Part shown: positions 36,535-45,969 of the stretch, piece after piece
How positions within the stretch are numbered: the first letter of the stretch is position 1
Layout of the letters: each line of letters starts with the position of its first letter
Origin: a virus
Strand: one strand, 5' to 3'
DNA length: 46,223 bases
Virus record (IMG/VR): IMGVR_UViG_3300021142_000053
Span: 1 to 46,223 of that record
Program-made: the position numbers and the translations under genes
The notes under the pieces: generated by a model
Database searches by the model: none
What the model saw: only the letters and a program-made list of their open reading frames with translations
Told to the model about the DNA's origin: nothing

Positions 36535-36974
36535 ACCCGCACATGACTCCGAGTCCCAATTGCGCCGCGATCACCAAAGAGTTTGAGGGCTGCAAACTCA
36601 AGGCTTACAAGTGCCCCGCTGACAAGTGGACGATTGGCTATGGTCACACCGGCCCGGACGTTCACGACGGCCTTGAGATCACGCAGGAGCGCGCCGAAGA
36701 ACTCTTGATGATCGACCTTCATGTGGCCTGCAAGGCGGTGAACGCCTACGTCACCCGGCAGGTCAACCAGAACCAGTTCGACGCCTTGACCGACTTTGCC
36801 TACAACGCGGGCGGCGGGAACCTGATGAACTCGACGCTTCTCAAGAAAGTCAACGAAGGCGATTTTGAAGGCGCCTCGATGGAGTTTGCGCGCTGGAACA
36901 AGGCGGGCGGCAAAGAGTTGCCGGGATTGACTCGGCGCAGGGCCGCAGAAGCGGCCTTGTTCTCGAAGGAGTGA
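36531..36974 (+). CDS. Endolysin, T4-type lysozyme (GH24 muramidase)
   Basis: A 147-residue muramidase that cuts peptidoglycan between N-acetylmuramic acid and N-acetylglucosamine. The active-site region reads FEGCKLKAYKCPADKWTIGY followed by GHTG: Glu19, eight residues, Cys28, five residues, Thr34, the E-8-D/C-5-T triad of phage lysozymes, here in its Cys form. Further family motifs are NQNQFDALTDFAYNAGGGNL and LPGLTRRRAAEAALF. There is no signal peptide or signal-anchor, so export needs a holin. It is coupled to the small membrane protein upstream and followed at two bases by the neck gene. Confidence 0.92.
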   Translation: MNPHMTPSPNCAAITKEFEGCKLKAYKCPADKWTIGYGHTGPDVHDGLEITQERAEELLMIDLHVACKAVNAYVTRQVNQNQFDALTDFAYNAGGGNLMNSTLLKKVNEGDFEGASMEFARWNKAGGKELPGLTRRRAAEAALFSKE

Positions 36975-36976
36975 CG

Positions 36977-37750
36977 ATGTCCACCCCAAACACCACACCG
37001 CTGACCTATAACGGCTACGTCTCGCAGATCGGGACGATGGCTGTCGTCAACACAACGACGGTCGGCGGTGTCGTGGTTGGCGTGGACGATGCGTTCAACC
37101 AGATCATCCCGCAGATGCTCAACTACGCAGAACTGCGTATTCAGCGGGATCTCGACCTGCTGCCGTCTCAGACCAGCAACACCTACACGCTGACCTACGG
37201 AAGCAACCTGCTTCAGATCTCGGTCAACGACTTTGTGACCATTCAGACGGTCGGCATCGTGCAGAACGGCCTGACCTACCCGCTCACCCCGGTCACAAAA
37301 GAATTCCTGATGAACGTGTACGGGAATTCGGCCGTGATCGGCGTCCCGACGTTCTTTGCGATGTACGGCGGCGACCTCGCGACCGGCGGCGACACCTATA
37401 ACAACATCATCGTCGGGCCGTTCCCGAACAACGCTTACACGTTGAGCGTTACCGGCACGATCCGCCTGCCGACGCTTTACCAGTACGCGAGTGCGGGTCA
37501 GGCTGCGACCAGCACGACCTTCATCAGCACCTACCTTCCTGACCTGCTGATCATGGCGTCCATGATTTACATCAGCGCATACCAGCGCAACTTCGGACGC
37601 CAGAGCGACGATCCGGCTATGGCGGTCAGTTACGAAAGCCAGTATCAGGCGCTCCTCAAGGGCGCTGTCGTCGAGGAGTACCGGAAGAAGTTCGAGGCGT
37701 CGGCATGGTCTTCGCGCTCGCCTTCCGTCGTGGCGACGCCGACGAGGTAA
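36977..37750 (+). CDS. Head-tail adaptor (T7 gp11 / SU10-like, putative)
   Basis: The start is ATG 36977, five bases after AAGGAG; a GTG at 36971 is in frame but less well placed. The product has 257 residues. DAFNQIIPQMLNYAELRIQR DL-type helices at the N-terminus, a beta middle and a C-terminal helix (YLPDLLIMASMIYISAYQRN; PAMAVSYESQYQALLKGAVV) match adaptor or tail-tubular A proteins that join portal to nozzle. The next gene is the nozzle, as in T7-like and P22-like tails. Together with the protein at 30398 there are two neck-type components. Confidence 0.75.
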   Translation: MSTPNTTPLTYNGYVSQIGTMAVVNTTTVGGVVVGVDDAFNQIIPQMLNYAELRIQRDLDLLPSQTSNTYTLTYGSNLLQISVNDFVTIQTVGIVQNGLTYPLTPVTKEFLMNVYGNSAVIGVPTFFAMYGGDLATGGDTYNNIIVGPFPNNAYTLSVTGTIRLPTLYQYASAGQAATSTTFISTYLPDLLIMASMIYISAYQRNFGRQSDDPAMAVSYESQYQALLKGAVVEEYRKKFEASAWSSRSPSVVATPTR

Positions 37751-37753
37751 GCC

Positions 37754-40312
37754 ATGCCGCACGCATCGGTCAACCTGAAGCCCGGAATTGATGTCAACGA
37801 GACGCCAGCACTCAACGAGGCTGCAATCTCGTCGTCTCAGTTGATCCGCTTCATCCCGGACCGCAATGGCATCGGCCTGATTCAGAAATTGGGCGGCTGG
37901 ATCAAGTTCTTCCCGTACCAGATCAGCCGCATCGTGCGCTCTCTGTGGGCTTGGGAAGACATTGACAGCAACGCACGGCTGGCATTCGGGACCGAAAACG
38001 ACTCCAACTTTGTCACGCAGTTGGGGCTGATTAGCGGTGACGGCTCTGCGCTTCAGGACATCACGCCGTACCAGTTCATTGACAACGTCACGCCGAACTT
38101 CTCTTCAACGTCAGGCAGCGCGATCATCAACGTCGTTGACTCCAACATTCCAGACGCATCGGTTTTCGGGTCGGTCAATATCCAGACCCAGATCAGCATC
38201 GGCGGAGTCGTGCTTTTTGGGATGTACCAGTGCGTCCCTGCTGGATACGGCGGCGGCGGTGCATTCGAGATTGTCTCGACCGACATCCTCGGCAACCTTC
38301 TGCCAGCAACGTCAACCTCCACCACCGCTACGCTGCCGCTGTTCTCTGTCGTCAGCGGATCTTCGACCGTCAACGTGACCCTGAATAATCACGGCTTTGT
38401 GGTCGGCAGCACCTTCCCGGTGCTGACCGAGACGGTCGTCGGCGGTATAACCTTCGTTGGCAACTACATCGTTCAGACGGTCAACAACGCAAACAGTTTT
38501 GTCATCACGGCAAACACCATCGCGACGAGCACCGCGACCGGCAACCTCAACAACAATCAGGCTCGCATCATCTTCAACTTCGGAACCGGCGTTCAGCCTG
38601 CGAGTTCCGGCTATGGTGTTGGAGCCTACGGCGACGGACCCTACGGCGTGGGGCCGTCCTACACCTCGGTGTTCCCCGGTTTCCCGATTTCTGCACGCGA
38701 CTGGACGCTCGACAACTGGGGCGAGATTCTGATTGCGTGCCCCTCGACGCCGCCGGTCGTCCTGCCGGTCACGGGATACGTCCTGCCAAGCCCGGTAGTG
38801 ACCGGCGCTACGGTGGTTCTGAAATTTGCACAGTCAATCTTCATTGATGTCGGAACTTCGGTCACCGTCGCGGGCTTCAACCCGCCGGACATCAACGGCA
38901 CCTATGTGACGGTCCAGCAGCCGAGCGTAGCGACCTTCACCGGGTCCATCAGCGGCACGACGCTGACGGTTGCTTCCGTATCAAGCGGCACGATTGCTGT
39001 CGGCCAGATCCTGATCGGAACCGGGGTTTACCCGAACACGATCATCATTGGCGGCAGCGGTACGTCGTGGGTTGTCAGCATTTCGCAGTCGGTCACCTCG
39101 ACGACGATCAACAGCGTCTTGCAGAACGCGATTGGCATCCAGTTGGCGTCCAACATCGCGACGCCGCTGACGACGCTTGGGACGATCACCGTCAACAATA
39201 CGTCGTACCAGCCGATCTATCAGTGGAACCCGCAGACCTTTGCGCCGACCGCTACGGTCATACCGAATGCGCCTCCGGTCAATACCGGCGTGTTTGTCGC
39301 GATGCCTCAGCGGCAGTTGATCGCTTACGGATCAACCGAGACCGGCATTCTGGACCCCCTGCTGGTGCGCTGGTCTGACGTTGGCAACTTCAACGTGTGG
39401 TCCGCGACGGTTACCAATCAGGCCGGATCGTACCGGGTCACCAAGGGATCGCGGATTGTCGGCGCGATTCAGGGTCCGCAGCAGGCGATCATCCTGACCG
39501 ACATCGGCTGCTGGTCGATGCAGTACATCGGCCCGCCCTACGTCTATTCGTTCAACGAACTGGGCACCGGATGCGGTCTGATTGCCAAGAAAGCGATTGC
39601 GTCGATTGGCGGCGTCGTCTATTGGATGGGTCCGTCTCAGTTCTTCAGCCTGACCGGGGCTGGCGTGCAGCCGGTGTTCTGCCCGATCTGGGACGTTATC
39701 TTCCAAGACCTTGACCAGACCAACCTTGACAAGATCCGAGTCGCGGTCAACTCGCGTTTTGGCGAAATCACTTGGTACTACCCGACGACCGGCAACAGCG
39801 GCGAGATCAACGCTTACGCCAAATTGAACACGGTCCTGATGCAGTGGGACTACGGCACGCTCGGCCGGTCGGCGTGGATTGACCAGTCAATCCTTGGTGC
39901 GCCGATTGGGTTTGACCCGAACTCAAAGTACGTTTACCAGCATGAAGAGAGCAAGGGAAACTACCTGTTCAACGCCGACACTCAGGCGATGTCGTCAAGT
40001 TTCCGCACCGGCTGGTTTGCGCTGTCCGAAGGCGATGTGAAGACCTTCGTTGACCAGTGGTGGCCCGACATGAAGTTTGGGTTGTACGGCGGCAATCAGA
40101 ATGCTGCTGTGAACCTCATTATCTACGCAGCAGACTATCCGACCGGCCCGCAGACTGCGTATGGCCCTTACCTGCTAACCTCCAGCACCACGTTCTTCTC
40201 TCCGCGTGTTCGAGGCCGTTTGATCTCGCTGTACTTTTACAGCAACGATCTGGACTCGTTCTGGCGAATTGGAAACAACCGCTATCGCTTCCAGCAGGAC
40301 GGTAAGTTCTGA
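37754..40312 (+). CDS. Tail nozzle protein (P22 gp10 / T7 gp12-like)
   Basis: An 852-residue beta-rich protein. Motifs typical of nozzle or tail-tubular B proteins are present: SSQLIRFIPDRNGIGLIQKL GG-type N-terminus, VGAIQGPQQAIILTDIGCWS, QYIGPPYVYSFNELGTGCGL, AIASIGGVVYWMGPSQFFSL and NSRFGEITWYYP, the repeated blades of a beta-propeller-like fold. The nozzle forms the short tail tube through which DNA leaves. Between about residues 345 and 400, VVLKFAQSIFIDVGTSVTVA G... looks like the extra beta domain also found in the fibre. GAGG precedes the ATG. Confidence 0.82.
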   Translation: MPHASVNLKPGIDVNETPALNEAAISSSQLIRFIPDRNGIGLIQKLGGWIKFFPYQISRIVRSLWAWEDIDSNARLAFGTENDSNFVTQLGLISGDGSALQDITPYQFIDNVTPNFSSTSGSAIINVVDSNIPDASVFGSVNIQTQISIGGVVLFGMYQCVPAGYGGGGAFEIVSTDILGNLLPATSTSTTATLPLFSVVSGSSTVNVTLNNHGFVVGSTFPVLTETVVGGITFVGNYIVQTVNNANSFVITANTIATSTATGNLNNNQARIIFNFGTGVQPASSGYGVGAYGDGPYGVGPSYTSVFPGFPISARDWTLDNWGEILIACPSTPPVVLPVTGYVLPSPVVTGATVVLKFAQSIFIDVGTSVTVAGFNPPDINGTYVTVQQPSVATFTGSISGTTLTVASVSSGTIAVGQILIGTGVYPNTIIIGGSGTSWVVSISQSVTSTTINSVLQNAIGIQLASNIATPLTTLGTITVNNTSYQPIYQWNPQTFAPTATVIPNAPPVNTGVFVAMPQRQLIAYGSTETGILDPLLVRWSDVGNFNVWSATVTNQAGSYRVTKGSRIVGAIQGPQQAIILTDIGCWSMQYIGPPYVYSFNELGTGCGLIAKKAIASIGGVVYWMGPSQFFSLTGAGVQPVFCPIWDVIFQDLDQTNLDKIRVAVNSRFGEITWYYPTTGNSGEINAYAKLNTVLMQWDYGTLGRSAWIDQSILGAPIGFDPNSKYVYQHEESKGNYLFNADTQAMSSSFRTGWFALSEGDVKTFVDQWWPDMKFGLYGGNQNAAVNLIIYAADYPTGPQTAYGPYLLTSSTTFFSPRVRGRLISLYFYSNDLDSFWRIGNNRYRFQQDGKF

Positions 40313-40656
40313 TGAACGTCTCACCCGGCGACATACTGACCGCTCTCAAGAACATCGTCACGGCGCTGAACAACGAGGCGCAGACGTACCTGAACGTCGC
40401 AGGCGCTCAGAACCTTGCTGCCTTCACCGGCACTCAGTTGGTTAAGAACAGCGCCGGTCGGGTTGCGGTGATCAGCGTGACGACCGCCGGATCGACGACC
40501 GGGCTTGTGTACGACTGCAATACCCTGACCACGTTGTCCAAACCGATTTTCGTCATCCCGCAGGCGGTTGGGGTTTATCCTGTGAACCTGCCGTGCAACT
40601 TCGGCATCGTGGTAGCGACAGGCACCAGTCAGGTCGTCACAGTCAGTTTCTCGTGA
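40312..40656 (+). CDS. Small tail-associated structural protein
   Basis: A 114-residue protein that overlaps the nozzle stop by one base (TGATG). A helical start (GDILTALKNIVTALNNEAQT) leads into a beta domain (KNSAGRVAVISVTTAGSTTG; IFVIPQAVGVYPVNLPCNFG; VVATGTSQVVTVSFS). Proteins of this form follow nozzle genes in several environmental podoviruses; they are probably virion components but have no established function. Confidence 0.65.
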   Translation: MNVSPGDILTALKNIVTALNNEAQTYLNVAGAQNLAAFTGTQLVKNSAGRVAVISVTTAGSTTGLVYDCNTLTTLSKPIFVIPQAVGVYPVNLPCNFGIVVATGTSQVVTVSFS

Positions 40657-40663
40657 GGCAAAA

Positions 40664-41494
40664 ATGGGCGGCAGCACTTCAACACCGATTCAGATGAACT
40701 CTACCGCCATGACCGGGACGCCAAATCCTTTCATGGGAGTCGCTGGGAAGCCTGCTGGCGGGCTTGCAACATCATCCCAAGCGCCAACCCGCCCTGCGAC
40801 CGAGAAACTGTCCTCGTCGGTTCCTACGGCCACTGGCAAGGGTCCTTCATCAATGCCGGGCATGTCCTCTCCCGGCTTTGGATTCGGCGGACCGAGAGAA
40901 GACCTGTCGCTCGCCAACCCGGCTGCGACGTTCAACGCGGACCAGCAGGCAGGCCGGATGGCCTACGCAACCGGCGGCGGGCTGATGCACAAAATGCACA
41001 ATCCGCACTTGCCGCACCCGCCCCATGCGCCCCATACCCCGCACATGCACGCCCCGGCCCACGGCAAACTCCATGTCGGGCCGATCCACAGCAGCGTGGC
41101 GGGCCGCACCGACCACCTGCCGATGCACGTTCCAAGCGGGGCCTACGTCATCCCGGCTGACATCATCAGCGCGATGGGCGAAGGCAACACGATGGCCGGG
41201 TTCAAGCACATGAGGCGCGTGTTTGGCGGCGAACCCTACGGCCAGAGCGGTTCCCCCTACGGACAAGGCGCAGGCCCCTACGGCGAACCCGTAACGCGGG
41301 CCGCAGGCGGTGACGTTGAAGGCGTGCCGATTGTCGCGGCGGGCGGCGAATACGTCCTGTCGCCGGAGCAGGTCCGCATGGCAGGCCAAGGCGATCTTGA
41401 TCTTGGACACAAGGTGCTCGACCACTTCGTCAAGTCGATGCGCGCAAAGACTGTAAAGACCCTTGAACGACTCCCCGGACCAAAGAAGGACTGA
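40664..41494 (+). CDS. Virion-associated protein with His-rich linker
   Basis: A 276-residue protein. Residues 1-105 are Pro/Ser/Gly-rich and disordered. Residues 105-135 are His/Pro-rich (MHKMHNPHLPHPPHAPHTPH), a possible metal-binding or flexible linker. The C-terminal part is a conserved-looking domain: GPIHSSVAGRTDHLPMHVPS, GAYVIPADIISAMGEGNTMA, then VPIVAAGGEYVLSPEQVRMA and LDHFVKSMRAKTVKTLERLP. I recognise this GRTDHLP...GAYVIPAD...GGEYVL arrangement from environmental phages, where it is unassigned. Position before the acetyltransferase and ejection proteins suggests an injected or internal protein. Confidence 0.65.
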   Translation: MGGSTSTPIQMNSTAMTGTPNPFMGVAGKPAGGLATSSQAPTRPATEKLSSSVPTATGKGPSSMPGMSSPGFGFGGPREDLSLANPAATFNADQQAGRMAYATGGGLMHKMHNPHLPHPPHAPHTPHMHAPAHGKLHVGPIHSSVAGRTDHLPMHVPSGAYVIPADIISAMGEGNTMAGFKHMRRVFGGEPYGQSGSPYGQGAGPYGEPVTRAAGGDVEGVPIVAAGGEYVLSPEQVRMAGQGDLDLGHKVLDHFVKSMRAKTVKTLERLPGPKKD

Positions 41495-41495
41495 C

Positions 41496-41987
41496 ATGAG
41501 CGACGAACTGAAGATCCGCATTGCCGTTCCCGAAGACCTCGACGAGATCATGTCCATCGCGACAATGGCATGCGAGGAGAACGGCTTTCTGAACCCGAAC
41601 CCTGCAAAACTGGCCGCAGAGATCTGGCCTGCATTGCATCAGGACCACGGGATCTGTGGCGTGATCGGCCAGCCGGGCGGTGCCATCGAGGGCGTCGTGC
41701 TGCTGCGAATCGGCACGATGTGGTACTCGGACTCGCTGGTTGTCGAAGAAAAAGCGATCTTCATTCACCCGGACTTCCGCAGCGCGAAGGGCGGGCGTGC
41801 CAAAAAATTGTGTGAATTCAGCAAGCGCGTCTCGGACACGCTTGGGATACCATTGATCATTGGCGTTTTGAGCAATTCGCGGACCGAAGCAAAGGTTCGT
41901 ATGTACGAACGGCAATTCGGCAAACCGAGTGGCGCATTCTTCCTGTACAAGGCCGAGACCGGCAAGTGGCAGGGAACGGAGCACTGA
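41496..41987 (+). CDS. GNAT-family N-acetyltransferase
   Basis: A 163-residue enzyme; I start at ATG 41496 after AGAAGGA, not at an upstream in-frame start inside the previous gene. It begins with IRIAVPEDLDEIMSIATMAC, the usual first strand and helix. The acetyl-CoA-binding motif A is AIFIHPDFRSAKGGRAKKLC, and the final strands are IIGVLSNSRTEAKVRMYERQ and GAFFLYK. GNAT enzymes move acetyl from acetyl-CoA to an amine. The target is unknown; in phages they may modify virion or host proteins. It is encoded between two virion genes rather than with early genes. Confidence 0.85.
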   Translation: MSDELKIRIAVPEDLDEIMSIATMACEENGFLNPNPAKLAAEIWPALHQDHGICGVIGQPGGAIEGVVLLRIGTMWYSDSLVVEEKAIFIHPDFRSAKGGRAKKLCEFSKRVSDTLGIPLIIGVLSNSRTEAKVRMYERQFGKPSGAFFLYKAETGKWQGTEH

Positions 41988-41988
41988 T

Positions 41989-44900
41989 ATGGGCGGAAAA
42001 TCGTCACAAAGCACACAACAGATCAGCATCCCACCGGAGGTGCTGGCCCGTTATAACTCCGTCAACGCGCAGGCGCAGAAGGTTGCTGGAACGCCATTCC
42101 AGACTTACGGCGGCGAGTTTGTGGCGATGCCGAACGCACAGCAGCAGGCTGGCATGGGTCAAACCGCCCAGTACGCTCAAGCCGCGCAGCCCTTCATCGG
42201 GGCCGCTACGGGTCAGGTGCTGGGCGCTCAGGCCGCTACGCAACCCTACAACACCTTCGCCGCACAGATGGGGCAGGCGTCGGGTCAGGCGGTCAACCCG
42301 AGCGATCTGAGCGCATCGGCGATCAACAAGTACATGTCGCCTTATCTCAGCAACGTCGCTCAGAGCACCGAGCAGTTGTTGAACCAGCAGAACCAGCAGG
42401 CGATGGCGGGGCAGTTGGGCAATGCGATCCAGTCTGGCGCATTCGGCGGTGATCGAGCAGGCATTGCTGCCGCCAATCTCGCGCAGCAGCAGCAGTTGGC
42501 TGGCGCAAACATTTACTCGAACCTGCTGAACCAAGGCTACAACACCGCGCTTCAGACGGCCGCAGGCCAGCAGGCCATCGGGCTGCAAGCCGCGCAGGCC
42601 AACCGCGCTGCACAGGCGCAGGCGGCGCAGTTGATGTCAGGGTTGGGTCAGACCGCATACGGCGAGCAGATGGGCACCGGGCAGGCGCTGGCCGGTCTTG
42701 GCGCTCAGGCGCAGGGTCTCGGCATTCAGGGCGCGCAGGCGAACCTTGCAGCCGGTCAGGTGCAGCAGCAGGCCAATCAGGCGCAGGACACCGCGCTCTA
42801 CAACCAATTCTTGCAGCAGCAGTCGTATCCCTTTCAGGTCGCGCAGTTCCTCGCGAACATCGCAGAAGGCACGGGCGCGTTGTCTGGATCCACGACGACC
42901 ACCACGCAGCCCGGTGGCTTCTTCTCGGACGAGCGTCTCAAAGAGAACATTGAGCCGGTCGGCAAGACGTTCGACGGTCAAACGATCCACAAGTACAACT
43001 ACCGTGGTGACCCGCGCAAACAGATCGGCCTGATCGCGCAGGAAGTCGAGCACCATCACCCGGAGGCGGTCGGCCTCGCAGGCGGGTACAAGACGGTCGA
43101 TTACGACAAGGCCACCAGCATGGGCGGGCATGTCGGCGCAAAGCACATGGGCGAAGGGTACGCCAGCGGCGGACTGGCACGCGCTGCCTACGCCGATGGC
43201 GGGATGATGCAGACCCAAACTCAGACTCGCGGGTATCCAAATTTCAATGTCCAATCAACTGTCAATCCGATGGACATTGCTACGCTGCTTGCCGCCCAAG
43301 AGCAGATGTACGCACCGTTTTCGCAGGCTGGTCTGTATGGCGGACCGATGGGGTCTCAGCCGCATGGCGGAACTGCGGGCTATGTGCCGCAGGCAAGCCT
43401 TCCTGTCGGCCATTTGGCGACGGCTGGCGGTCTTGCGCCGCAAAGATCGGCAGCGCAGCAAATGCATGAAATGGCAACCGCAGGAAGCGACTTGCAAAGC
43501 GCCTACAATCAAGGGAAAAAACTCTACAACAAGTATCAGGAAAGCACGCTTCACGACGTTACTCCGCAAGGAACTCGTGTAGATGTTCCCGGAGATTCTT
43601 CTGATGAAAGCCCTCCTGACACTAATCAAGATGTTCCCGGAGATTCTCCTGATGAAAGCCCTCCTGACACTAATCAAAATGCCCCAGAAAATTCAGCACG
43701 AGGCGGTCTAATTGGTCGTCGCCATTTTGAAGACGGCGGATCTTCAGATTCTGATTCGGATACGCCGTACTCTGAAGAAAAAAGCAGAACTCATCTTGAC
43801 ATCCCGGAAGAAAAGCCGGATGCGAAGTTGGCGACTGCTGGCTCGCTGCCCCAGCAGCAGTCGGGTCTTGGACAGTTGGGTTCAATGTCCTCTAGCCTTT
43901 CTTCGCTTGGGAACCTTGGCAGTCAGGTTGGAAGCGGGCTATCAAGCCTATTCAGTTCTGGTGCTGGAGATGCTGCCGCAGCGTCTGCCGGTTCTGATGC
44001 CGCAGCGTCTGCCGTTTCTGATGCCGCAGCGTCTGCCGGTTCTGATGCGATGGACGCGCTGCTGATGGCGTTCAATCGCGGCGGCGTTGCTGGCGGTCGG
44101 CATGGGTATGCGCTGGATGGGTCGGTTGATGACGAACCGGCGCTACCAAGTTACGTTGACACCGTTGCTCCAAAAGATACTGGAGTCGGCGGAGGATCTT
44201 TGTGGGAACAGAGCCAAGGCGCAGATACGGGTCTTGGAGAGTCAATTATAAAAGCCTTGCACACTCCAACCCGCGCCGATTTGATGCGTCAGGCCGCTAT
44301 TGAGAGGGGAGAAATTTCTGCAAATCCCCCCCAAAGCGGTTATACGCGGACGCCTGCTGAACTCAAAGCAAAACGCCAGATGGCTATTGCGGAAGCAACA
44401 AAGCGCAATCCTGATTATCAGGGAGCAAGCCCGCTGCAAGTTGAAGACATGCTGTCTTCTATCAATGTTCCGATGGAAGGTGTTGGTAAAGATTATTCCG
44501 AAAACTTTCAGCCGATCTCTGCTGAACAAACACAACCGCAGCCAACTCAGCAGGCTCAAGCAACTTCAACGCAGGCTACGCAATCTGGGCTTGCCGCCGC
44601 GCAGCCCACAGGAATGCTTGATAGGGCAATGACTAATGCGCCGTCGAAAGCACCTCCGGGCGAACCGAATAAGTTGATGAACTTCATCAAGGGTGCAGGC
44701 ACGCTGTCTTTCTTAAAAGACGCTCAAGGAAACTTTGACCAAAGCAAAGTTGTTCCTTTCCTTACTGGCATCGCTGCGATGGGAACTGCGCCAACGCGCA
44801 GTTTTGGTGTTGCTTTATCGTCTGGCATCGGCGCTGGTGCTCAGTCCTATATGAACACGCAGCAGCAGGCTGCGAACATTGCAGAAACTCAGGCTCGCAC

Positions 44901-45960
44901 CGCCAGAATACCTCTGCTCACGCAGACGGAAGTTTTCCACTTCATGCAGTCTAAAGCGCCCGCAAATAGCGTTGCAGTAAAAGGTCCGGGTCAGGCTGGA
45001 CAACAGACATTTACGGGTCCAGACGGTTCTCAATGGCATTATGAGGCTCAGTACCAATTCATGGGTTACGGGAAGCCCTCTGCTGGGGAACAACAGGCCA
45101 CAACACAGAAAAAATCAATTTCCCGTGGAGATGATGGGAATTTGTATATTGGTCCTTCTTCATTTGTGGACAGCGATCTCGCTCAGAAATACAACTTTGA
45201 TCCATCAAGACCCCCCGCTGCAAACATTCAAAATGCCGTTATGCACGGCCACGGCGAATTTGCAGTAAATCCGGCAGAACTTGCTCGGCACAAAGCAGAC
45301 ATTGAAGGCGGAGCGTATACCGCTGACGATACGGCGAGAAATCTTGTCCAACTTGGAAAATCTTTGAACTCTTTGAGCGAAGGGACTTGGACCGGAATCG
45401 GCCCAAATCCTGAAGACCGTACTAAATTGAACAATATCTACCAGTTCGCTGTTCAATTGCTTGGAAGGAACGTAAAAAATGATCCTTCTATGCGCGACCT
45501 TACTGACCAGCAAATTATTGACAAGATCAATACCCTTCAGGCTCCTGTTATTGCAAGCCGCTATGGAGAAAAAGCCGCAAGAATTGCGGAAGGTTTGAAG
45601 CAAGTTCTTCCGGGCGGAGGAATTACCAGAGAAGCGTCTAGCAACATACTTTCAAGCATGATGATTGAAAATCAGAGGCTTCGAGATTTAAGAGACTATG
45701 CTCGTGAGTACGTTGCGAAATACGGAACAGATGCAAACATGGAATCGTATTTCAATCACGACATGGCTGATGTTTATTCCAATGACAAAGAAGCGATCAA
45801 AAAGTTGTTCACAAAACAAAAGAACGGCAAGTCGTATGCTGAGGAATTTTTGAGCAACCCAAATGCTAATCGTAGGCTGCTTCTTGAGCGAGGCTACAAA
45901 AATCCTGATGGGTCTTATTCCGGCGGTCTTGGCGATGGCGTCACTCGCTACCTGAACTAA
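41989..45960 (+). CDS. Large ejection-type protein with internal S74 chaperone domain
   Basis: I start at ATG 41989, one base after the acetyltransferase stop. The product has 1323 residues. Residues 1-305 are Gln/Ala/Gly-rich and helical, as in podovirus ejection proteins. At 310-380, GGFFSDERLKENIEPVGKTF and GLIAQEVEHHHPEAV are the intramolecular chaperone (Peptidase S74) domain, with the cleavable Ser313-Asp314 bond. That domain normally ends a protein; here about 950 residues follow, with tandem repeats (532-563), GG linkers and a helical C-terminal domain. Self-cleavage would give two proteins. The later part is AT-richer than the start, suggesting a fusion. Confidence 0.75.
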   Translation: MGGKSSQSTQQISIPPEVLARYNSVNAQAQKVAGTPFQTYGGEFVAMPNAQQQAGMGQTAQYAQAAQPFIGAATGQVLGAQAATQPYNTFAAQMGQASGQAVNPSDLSASAINKYMSPYLSNVAQSTEQLLNQQNQQAMAGQLGNAIQSGAFGGDRAGIAAANLAQQQQLAGANIYSNLLNQGYNTALQTAAGQQAIGLQAAQANRAAQAQAAQLMSGLGQTAYGEQMGTGQALAGLGAQAQGLGIQGAQANLAAGQVQQQANQAQDTALYNQFLQQQSYPFQVAQFLANIAEGTGALSGSTTTTTQPGGFFSDERLKENIEPVGKTFDGQTIHKYNYRGDPRKQIGLIAQEVEHHHPEAVGLAGGYKTVDYDKATSMGGHVGAKHMGEGYASGGLARAAYADGGMMQTQTQTRGYPNFNVQSTVNPMDIATLLAAQEQMYAPFSQAGLYGGPMGSQPHGGTAGYVPQASLPVGHLATAGGLAPQRSAAQQMHEMATAGSDLQSAYNQGKKLYNKYQESTLHDVTPQGTRVDVPGDSSDESPPDTNQDVPGDSPDESPPDTNQNAPENSARGGLIGRRHFEDGGSSDSDSDTPYSEEKSRTHLDIPEEKPDAKLATAGSLPQQQSGLGQLGSMSSSLSSLGNLGSQVGSGLSSLFSSGAGDAAAASAGSDAAASAVSDAAASAGSDAMDALLMAFNRGGVAGGRHGYALDGSVDDEPALPSYVDTVAPKDTGVGGGSLWEQSQGADTGLGESIIKALHTPTRADLMRQAAIERGEISANPPQSGYTRTPAELKAKRQMAIAEATKRNPDYQGASPLQVEDMLSSINVPMEGVGKDYSENFQPISAEQTQPQPTQQAQATSTQATQSGLAAAQPTGMLDRAMTNAPSKAPPGEPNKLMNFIKGAGTLSFLKDAQGNFDQSKVVPFLTGIAAMGTAPTRSFGVALSSGIGAGAQSYMNTQQQAANIAETQARTARIPLLTQTEVFHFMQSKAPANSVAVKGPGQAGQQTFTGPDGSQWHYEAQYQFMGYGKPSAGEQQATTQKKSISRGDDGNLYIGPSSFVDSDLAQKYNFDPSRPPAANIQNAVMHGHGEFAVNPAELARHKADIEGGAYTADDTARNLVQLGKSLNSLSEGTWTGIGPNPEDRTKLNNIYQFAVQLLGRNVKNDPSMRDLTDQQIIDKINTLQAPVIASRYGEKAARIAEGLKQVLPGGGITREASSNILSSMMIENQRLRDLRDYAREYVAKYGTDANMESYFNHDMADVYSNDKEAIKKLFTKQKNGKSYAEEFLSNPNANRRLLLERGYKNPDGSYSGGLGDGVTRYLN
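43582..43677 (+). repeat. Two 48-bp tandem units in the ejection gene
   Basis: Units at 43582-43629 and 43630-43677 differ at one base and encode DVPGDSSDESPPDTNQ-type acidic repeats. They are in frame and likely a recent slippage duplication in a disordered linker. Confidence 0.85.
43981..44052 (+). repeat. Three 24-bp tandem units in the ejection gene
   Basis: Units at 43981-44004, 44005-44028 and 44029-44052 encode ASAGSDAA-like octapeptides. The first two differ at one base, the third diverges in its last bases. They are in frame and code for a flexible linker. Confidence 0.8.
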
Positions 45961-45969
45961 GGTGCAGAC

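Noticed and set aside
36800-37762. 320-codon minus-strand frame over lysozyme and neck genes
   Set aside because: It spans the boundary of two recognised + strand genes and has no motif of its own.
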